DNA of 18,284 bases. Source: Deltaproteobacteria bacterium. GTDB lineage: Bacteria; Myxococcota_A; JAADFL01. The position numbers were made by a program, and so were the translations under genes. Position 1 is the stretch's first letter. Every line of letters begins with the position of its first letter. The notes under the pieces are model-generated. The model saw only the letters and a list, made by a program, of their open reading frames with translations. It was not told the origin of the DNA and ran no database searches. The stretch lies in NCBI GenBank assembly GCA_013152945.1, contig JAADFL010000147.1, forward strand, positions 1 to 18,284, read 5' to 3'. Below are positions 14,498 to 18,284 of this stretch, piece by piece.

Positions 14498-14657
14498 TGA
14501 TGCCTTCCTCCTTTCAAAATGAATCCCTTTTTATCATGGACCGGGGTTCCGAACAAGACCAGCCTGGCATCCGTATCCTTTACCACGGCATGATAGTCTG
14601 CTATTCATCTTTTAATGAAGTCATAACCATTTGAAGGATCGAGTGCAGGAGACTTTC
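14498..14657. other. Divergent gmk/yhbY intergenic region
   Basis: 160 bp holding both ribosome-binding sites (AGGAGG for gmk, AGGAG at 14647-14651 for yhbY). On the plus strand TTTACC (14579) and TATTCA (14602) with 17-nt spacing are a poor promoter match. Nothing else stands out. Confidence 0.3.
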
Positions 14658-14942
14658 ATGACAGGAAAACAGAGAAAATATTTGAAGGGCCTTGCGCACA
14701 ATCTCAAGCCTGTGGTCAGAGTCGGACGGACAGGAGTATCCGGCTCGTTGATAAAGGCGGTGGATCAAGCCCTTTTTGAACATGAATTAATAAAGGTCAG
14801 GATGTACGATCCAGAGGACAAAAAGGCCATGGCAGGCAGGATGGCAAAATCCACTGGCGCGGAATTAGTGGGCATAATAGGGCATACGGCTATATTGTAC
14901 AGGCCCGACAGTGAGGAGCCTGTAATAAGGCTGCCGGAGTAA
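14658..14942 (+). CDS. yhbY: YhbY-type CRM-domain RNA-binding protein
   Basis: 94 residues, a stand-alone CRM domain. TGKQRKYLKGLAHNLKPVVR, the GRTG loop at 23-26, AVDQALFEHELIKVRM and IIGHTAILYRP closely follow E. coli YhbY, which associates with pre-50S particles and aids ribosome assembly. ATG 14658 has AGGAG at 14647-14651, 6 nt away; a TTG at 14631 lacks support. It is followed after 12 nt by the Smr-domain gene, probably the same transcript. Confidence 0.95.
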   Translation: MTGKQRKYLKGLAHNLKPVVRVGRTGVSGSLIKAVDQALFEHELIKVRMYDPEDKKAMAGRMAKSTGAELVGIIGHTAILYRPDSEEPVIRLPE

Positions 14943-14954
14943 ACGGAGCGGGCG

Positions 14955-15293
14955 ATGGGTCGAAATGACGACCAGAACGGGTATGGCGGCGATGATTGGG
15001 TAAACAACAAGGACAATGGACAAGAGATAATAGAGATTCCAATTACAGGCGAGTTGGACCTGCACACGTTCAGGCCTTCTGATACAGCAAGACTTGTAAA
15101 GGATTATATTGAGGAGTGCAGCCGCAGGGGAATACTGGACATCAGAATCATTCACGGAAAAGGCAAGGGCGTTTTAAGGCGCATAGTAAGAGGAGTCCTG
15201 GACAGGCATCCGCTGGTCATGAATTACAGGACAGGCGAAGAGGCTTCCGGTTCATGGGGGGCCACCCTGGTGCACATCAAGCGGGAAAAATGA
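14955..15293 (+). CDS. Smr-domain protein
   Basis: 112 residues. A Gly/Asp/Asn-rich start (about 25 residues) precedes a full Smr domain: LDLHTFRPSDTARLV from 34, RIIHGKGKGVLRRIV from 64, and ASGSWGATLVHI near the end. Smr domains, found alone or at the end of MutS2, are nucleases or nucleic-acid-binding units; some act on ribosome-bound mRNA. Linkage to yhbY suggests an RNA- or ribosome-related role, which is inference. GGAG at 14945-14948 is 6 nt from the ATG. Confidence 0.92.
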   Translation: MGRNDDQNGYGGDDWVNNKDNGQEIIEIPITGELDLHTFRPSDTARLVKDYIEECSRRGILDIRIIHGKGKGVLRRIVRGVLDRHPLVMNYRTGEEASGSWGATLVHIKREK

Positions 15294-15394
15294 CAAGGCC
15301 AAAGAATTTGCCCCCGGATCCTTTCACAGTGCGCCCCGGCAGGAAGAGCCTTGGACAGACAGCAAGCCTGCCCAAGGCGGTAATGATGAAATAA
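15290..15394 (+). CDS. Possible 34-residue ORF coupled to the Smr gene
   Basis: Its ATG overlaps the Smr stop codon (ATGA at 15290-15293). The product begins MTRPKNLPPDPFTVRPGRKS and ends in AVMMK; it matches no family I know. The overlap is typical of coupled genes, but the length is short enough to occur by chance. Confidence 0.2.
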   Translation: MTRPKNLPPDPFTVRPGRKSLGQTASLPKAVMMK

Positions 15395-15410
15395 TGAAAT
15401 GATGAGAAAG

Positions 15411-18284
15411 TTACTTCAAGATTGACAGCGTGTCGGACAGCACGTCAGGTTCGACGACTTCCAGGTCATAGTCCTGTTGCACCACAGGGTAAGCAAAAAC
15501 AGTGGATCCGTCTTCAAGCATGACCGGCACGGGCGGGCCCTGCAGGAGAGCCGCATCCACACATGTGTTAATTACTATGTTGCCATTGTTTTCCCCGTTA
15601 AATGTGACCAGCTCACATGTCGTGCCGTTTTCGCAGTCTGCGTCGGTGCAACAGGTGTCCGTGCAGTGCTGGTCCGGGTTTGAGGTTGTTCCCAAGTTTA
15701 GGCACCACCCCCCGGTGCAATCGGTCTGCGCCGTGCATGCTTCGTTGTCCTTTTTGGCCCCGGTCTTTCCGCCGCCAGTGGTGCAGATCTTCATGACCGA
15801 GTTATGGTAGTCACCCTGGTACAACAAGGGACTGCATGAATCGCCTGCCGGGCACTCTGTGGTAGTGCAACAAAGATCATGGCAAAGGGTGCTTGTTCCA
15901 TCATTGACGCATACACCCTGGATGCATTTTGCATCTGCTGCAGAGCAATCTCCACCCTGGCCGATGCCTCCTGTTGCCGGCGGGATCGCGCAGAAGCCCC
16001 TGGCCCAGGTTCCTTTGGGAGCAGAGCTGAACGATAACGCCGAGCACACCATTCCATCACTTGCCGATCCAGAGCAGTGGTTGCTGTGCGCACAAATATC
16101 AGAGCACTTGTAATCAGGGTTCGAAGTGTCACCATAATTGAGGCACCAGCCGGATTTACAATCATTGCCGTTGCTATCGGATGTGCATGATTCCCCGAGA
16201 GTCTTTGTCTGTTTGGCGGCATCGGCCACCCTCATGCACCGGCCCACGCCGTCGCCGCCGATGCTATCATTCTGCAGGTCTGTAAAGGCATCGCATTCCA
16301 TGTCCTGAATAGTGCAATCCTGGTACGTGGTCCAGCACCAAGCAGAGCAGTACCCTTGTGCACCGGCGGCAGAGGCGATACAGAATCCATCTCCGCTGCA
16401 AGGCTGATCGCTGCTGCCGTCTGCAGGCCGGATACAGTCTTCGTCAATCTGGCATAGCCCTTCCAGTGTGCTTGGATCCATGTCGACATGGCTGTCACAG
16501 TCGTCATCCTTCATGTTGCACTCTGTCTCTGTATCCACTGTCTTGGTGCAAGGCCCGTACTCGCAGCCGTCAGCAGGACTATTGTTTACGTCCCAGTAAG
16601 TGTCCTTGCAATCTCCCATAGCACAGGCTCCTGAATTGCATACGCCGTCCGCATTTGCGTACTTATTGGTGCAGTCCTCGCCGCCTGCTCCGGCACAGCC
16701 CCCGCAGTTGGCAGCGCTTGTTTGCGGGTCGGTCTCACATCCGTCCGTTTCGCCGTTGACACAATCGAGGTATCCGTTCAGGCATGAACCCATTTTACAC
16801 GCACCATTCTCGCACAGGGCCTCAGTATTCACTCCGTAATCGCAGATATTCCCGCAATCGTTGCAGTTGTTTGGATCGGTCTGGGTATTGGTCTCGCAGC
16901 CCGGCTGGTTGCTGTCGCAATCCTTGTAACCCGGCTCGCACCCCGTCATCTTGCAGGCATAGGGCTGGCTCGAGGTGTCGCATGTCATTATGGTGTTGGC
17001 GATCTCGCATTTGTCATTGCATGCGCTGCAGTCGTCCACCGTACCCAGTTTGGTCTCGCAACCAGGCTGGTTGCTGTCGCAGTCAGCGTACCCTGTATTA
17101 CAAGCGCCCATCTTGCACTGGTAATTGTCTCCTACTTTCTCGCAGAGGCCTTCGGCATTCGGAAAATCGTCGGTGCAATCGTTATCGCAGGCGCCGCAGG
17201 TCTTTGGATCCGACAGGTCTGTTTCACAGCCGGGCGTGGTGTCGTTACAGTCAGCATAACCATCGTTGCACTTATCGAGCTGGCATTCGAAGCCGCTTCC
17301 CGTATCTGTACACTTGCCGGTGCCGTTAAGATATTCGCAGCTATCACCACACTTACTGCAGTTGTCAACAGTGCCGAGTGTAGTTTCGCAACCGTCCGCA
17401 GCACCATTCATACAGTCAGCAGTTCCCTGCGGGCAGTTTCCAAGTCCACATTGGCCTCCATTGCAGGTAAGACCGGGAGCAGTGCAGTCCTTGTTACATC
17501 CGCCGCAGTTCTCCAGGCTCGAATCCGTGTCTGTCTCACATCCAGGGGTGTTGGCGTCGCAGTCTGCGTAAGGGGCGATGCAGGCACCGGCCTTGCATTC
17601 GTACTTGTCGCCGTTCTTTTCGCACAGGGGCTCAACGTTAAGGTCCTTGAGCGCCACACTGCAGTCATTGTCACATGCACCACAGGTCTTTGGATCCGAC
17701 AAGTCCGTCTCGCAGCCCGGCTTGTCTTTGTCACAATCGGCGAACCCTGTATCGCAGGCGCCCATCTGGCACTCGAAACCATTATCAGTTTTTACGCATT
17801 CTGCAGAGGCATGCTCATACTCTCCCACGCAACTGTTGTCACAGGACCCGCAGGTCTCAACCTTGGAGAGGTCGGTTTCACACCCTGTCGACAGATCGTT
17901 GTCGCAGTTTGCAAAGCCATCGTTGCACTTTGCTATCACACATGTGCCCTTGTCACATCCTGCCTCGGCATTGGCGAATTTGCCTGTGCAGTCGTTGTCA
18001 CAGGACCCACAGTGATTGGGATCCGTGTTCTTGTCAACTTCGCAGTCTGTATTGTTCTGGTCGCAGTCCAGGTATCCTGCCTCGCAACCCACCATTACGC
18101 ACTTTGAGTCTTGGCAAGCTGCATTTCCATTTGCGAAGTCATCAGTACAGTCGTTGTCACAGGAGCCGCAGTGATTCACGTTGTCCGTAAGCCTGGTTTC
18201 GCAGATGGTGTTGGGATCGCCGTCGCATTCTGCATAACCAGGGGCACAACCAGTATCCGTATCGGTGTCCGTGTCCGTATCCGT
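15411..18284 (-). CDS. Cys-rich repeat surface protein, 5' part outside window
   Basis: The frame is open to the right edge; 957 C-terminal residues are visible. The first visible residues alternate Thr-Asp (at least five pairs), a linker usual just after the signal peptide of myxobacterial-type lipoproteins. Then come ten Cys-rich repeats of about 50 residues and an eleventh degenerate one, of the form 'C-x-GYADCD...GCET...CGxCxNxC...C...C'. A MopE-like metal-binding motif, TECNMKDDDCDSHVD, follows. After this are three modules of about 65 residues with paired Cys (SGWCLN, GGWCLN, QGVCVN). The C-terminus is an acidic, Cys-free tail ending DTLSILK, without a MYXO-CTERM anchor. Many disulfides imply an extracellular location. 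No catalytic domain is visible; adhesion, matrix or metal binding are possibilities. The GTG at 18179 is internal, not the start. Confidence 0.9.
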   Translation of the reverse strand, partial: TDTDTDTDTDTGCAPGYAECDGDPNTICETRLTDNVNHCGSCDNDCTDDFANGNAACQDSKCVMVGCEAGYLDCDQNNTDCEVDKNTDPNHCGSCDNDCTGKFANAEAGCDKGTCVIAKCNDGFANCDNDLSTGCETDLSKVETCGSCDNSCVGEYEHASAECVKTDNGFECQMGACDTGFADCDKDKPGCETDLSDPKTCGACDNDCSVALKDLNVEPLCEKNGDKYECKAGACIAPYADCDANTPGCETDTDSSLENCGGCNKDCTAPGLTCNGGQCGLGNCPQGTADCMNGAADGCETTLGTVDNCSKCGDSCEYLNGTGKCTDTGSGFECQLDKCNDGYADCNDTTPGCETDLSDPKTCGACDNDCTDDFPNAEGLCEKVGDNYQCKMGACNTGYADCDSNQPGCETKLGTVDDCSACNDKCEIANTIMTCDTSSQPYACKMTGCEPGYKDCDSNQPGCETNTQTDPNNCNDCGNICDYGVNTEALCENGACKMGSCLNGYLDCVNGETDGCETDPQTSAANCGGCAGAGGEDCTNKYANADGVCNSGACAMGDCKDTYWDVNNSPADGCEYGPCTKTVDTETECNMKDDDCDSHVDMDPSTLEGLCQIDEDCIRPADGSSDQPCSGDGFCIASAAGAQGYCSAWCWTTYQDCTIQDMECDAFTDLQNDSIGGDGVGRCMRVADAAKQTKTLGESCTSDSNGNDCKSGWCLNYGDTSNPDYKCSDICAHSNHCSGSASDGMVCSALSFSSAPKGTWARGFCAIPPATGGIGQGGDCSAADAKCIQGVCVNDGTSTLCHDLCCTTTECPAGDSCSPLLYQGDYHNSVMKICTTGGGKTGAKKDNEACTAQTDCTGGWCLNLGTTSNPDQHCTDTCCTDADCENGTTCELVTFNGENNGNIVINTCVDAALLQGPPVPVMLEDGSTVFAYPVVQQDYDLEVVEPDVLSDTLSILK

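Noticed and set aside
16600-18284. CRISPR-like periodic repeats at the right end
   Set aside because: The periodicity is protein-coding (about 150 bp, in frame, Cys codons conserved) and the units are not identical or separated by unique spacers.

Overview
The window looks like chromosomal DNA from an anaerobic or syntrophic bacterium of the Deltaproteobacteria in the broad sense (Desulfobacterota or Myxococcota). This rests on three things: a rpsF-rpsR-rplI-dnaB cluster without ssb, a K+-dependent type membrane pyrophosphatase, and a large Cys-rich repeat protein whose N-terminal side carries a Thr-Asp run, a style common in myxobacteria and relatives. The assignment is inference from gene content; no rRNA is present.

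Layout. (1) 1-2507, plus strand: a tight cassette of a PqqD-like peptide-binding protein, a short Cys-containing peptide (candidate precursor), an HPr-kinase-like P-loop protein and a radical SAM/SPASM enzyme. This is the hallmark of ribosomal peptide (RiPP) modification and resembles the poorly characterised SynChlorMet type of cassette. It is the best candidate here for a little-described system. (2) 2617-5254, minus strand: rpsF, rpsR, rplI, dnaB with overlapping or nearly touching genes, preceded by a structured leader; S6 has a 74-residue acidic tail. (3) 5418-7541, minus strand: hppA, with a possible small upstream gene. (4) 7966-11191, plus strand: a Cof-type HAD phosphatase and a GH92 alpha-mannosidase lipoprotein, separated by a large inverted repeat. 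(5) 11211-12445, minus strand: a protein ending in LDDDD repeats, then four 12-bp tandem repeats that each carry a Shine-Dalgarno core and together encode a short upstream ORF, then a small siroheme/[4Fe-4S] sulfite-reductase-like protein. (6) 12535-13907, plus strand: a small lipoprotein and trpS. (7) 13943-14497, minus strand: a guanylate kinase family protein with a TTG start. (8) 14658-15293, plus strand: YhbY-type RNA-binding protein and an Smr-domain protein. (9) 15411 to the right edge, minus strand: the C-terminal 957 residues of a Cys-rich surface-type repeat protein.

Functionally the window mixes core translation and replication genes (S6, S18, L9, DnaB, TrpS, YhbY, GMK) with accessory genes for peptide modification, glycan trimming and extracellular Cys-rich structure. 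Several promoter-like elements sit only 0-8 nt upstream of start codons that lack a Shine-Dalgarno sequence (HAD gene, the small ORF before hppA, possibly the trpS-linked lipoprotein), suggesting leaderless or near-leaderless mRNAs. No rRNA, tRNA, CRISPR array, insertion sequence or phage gene was recognised.
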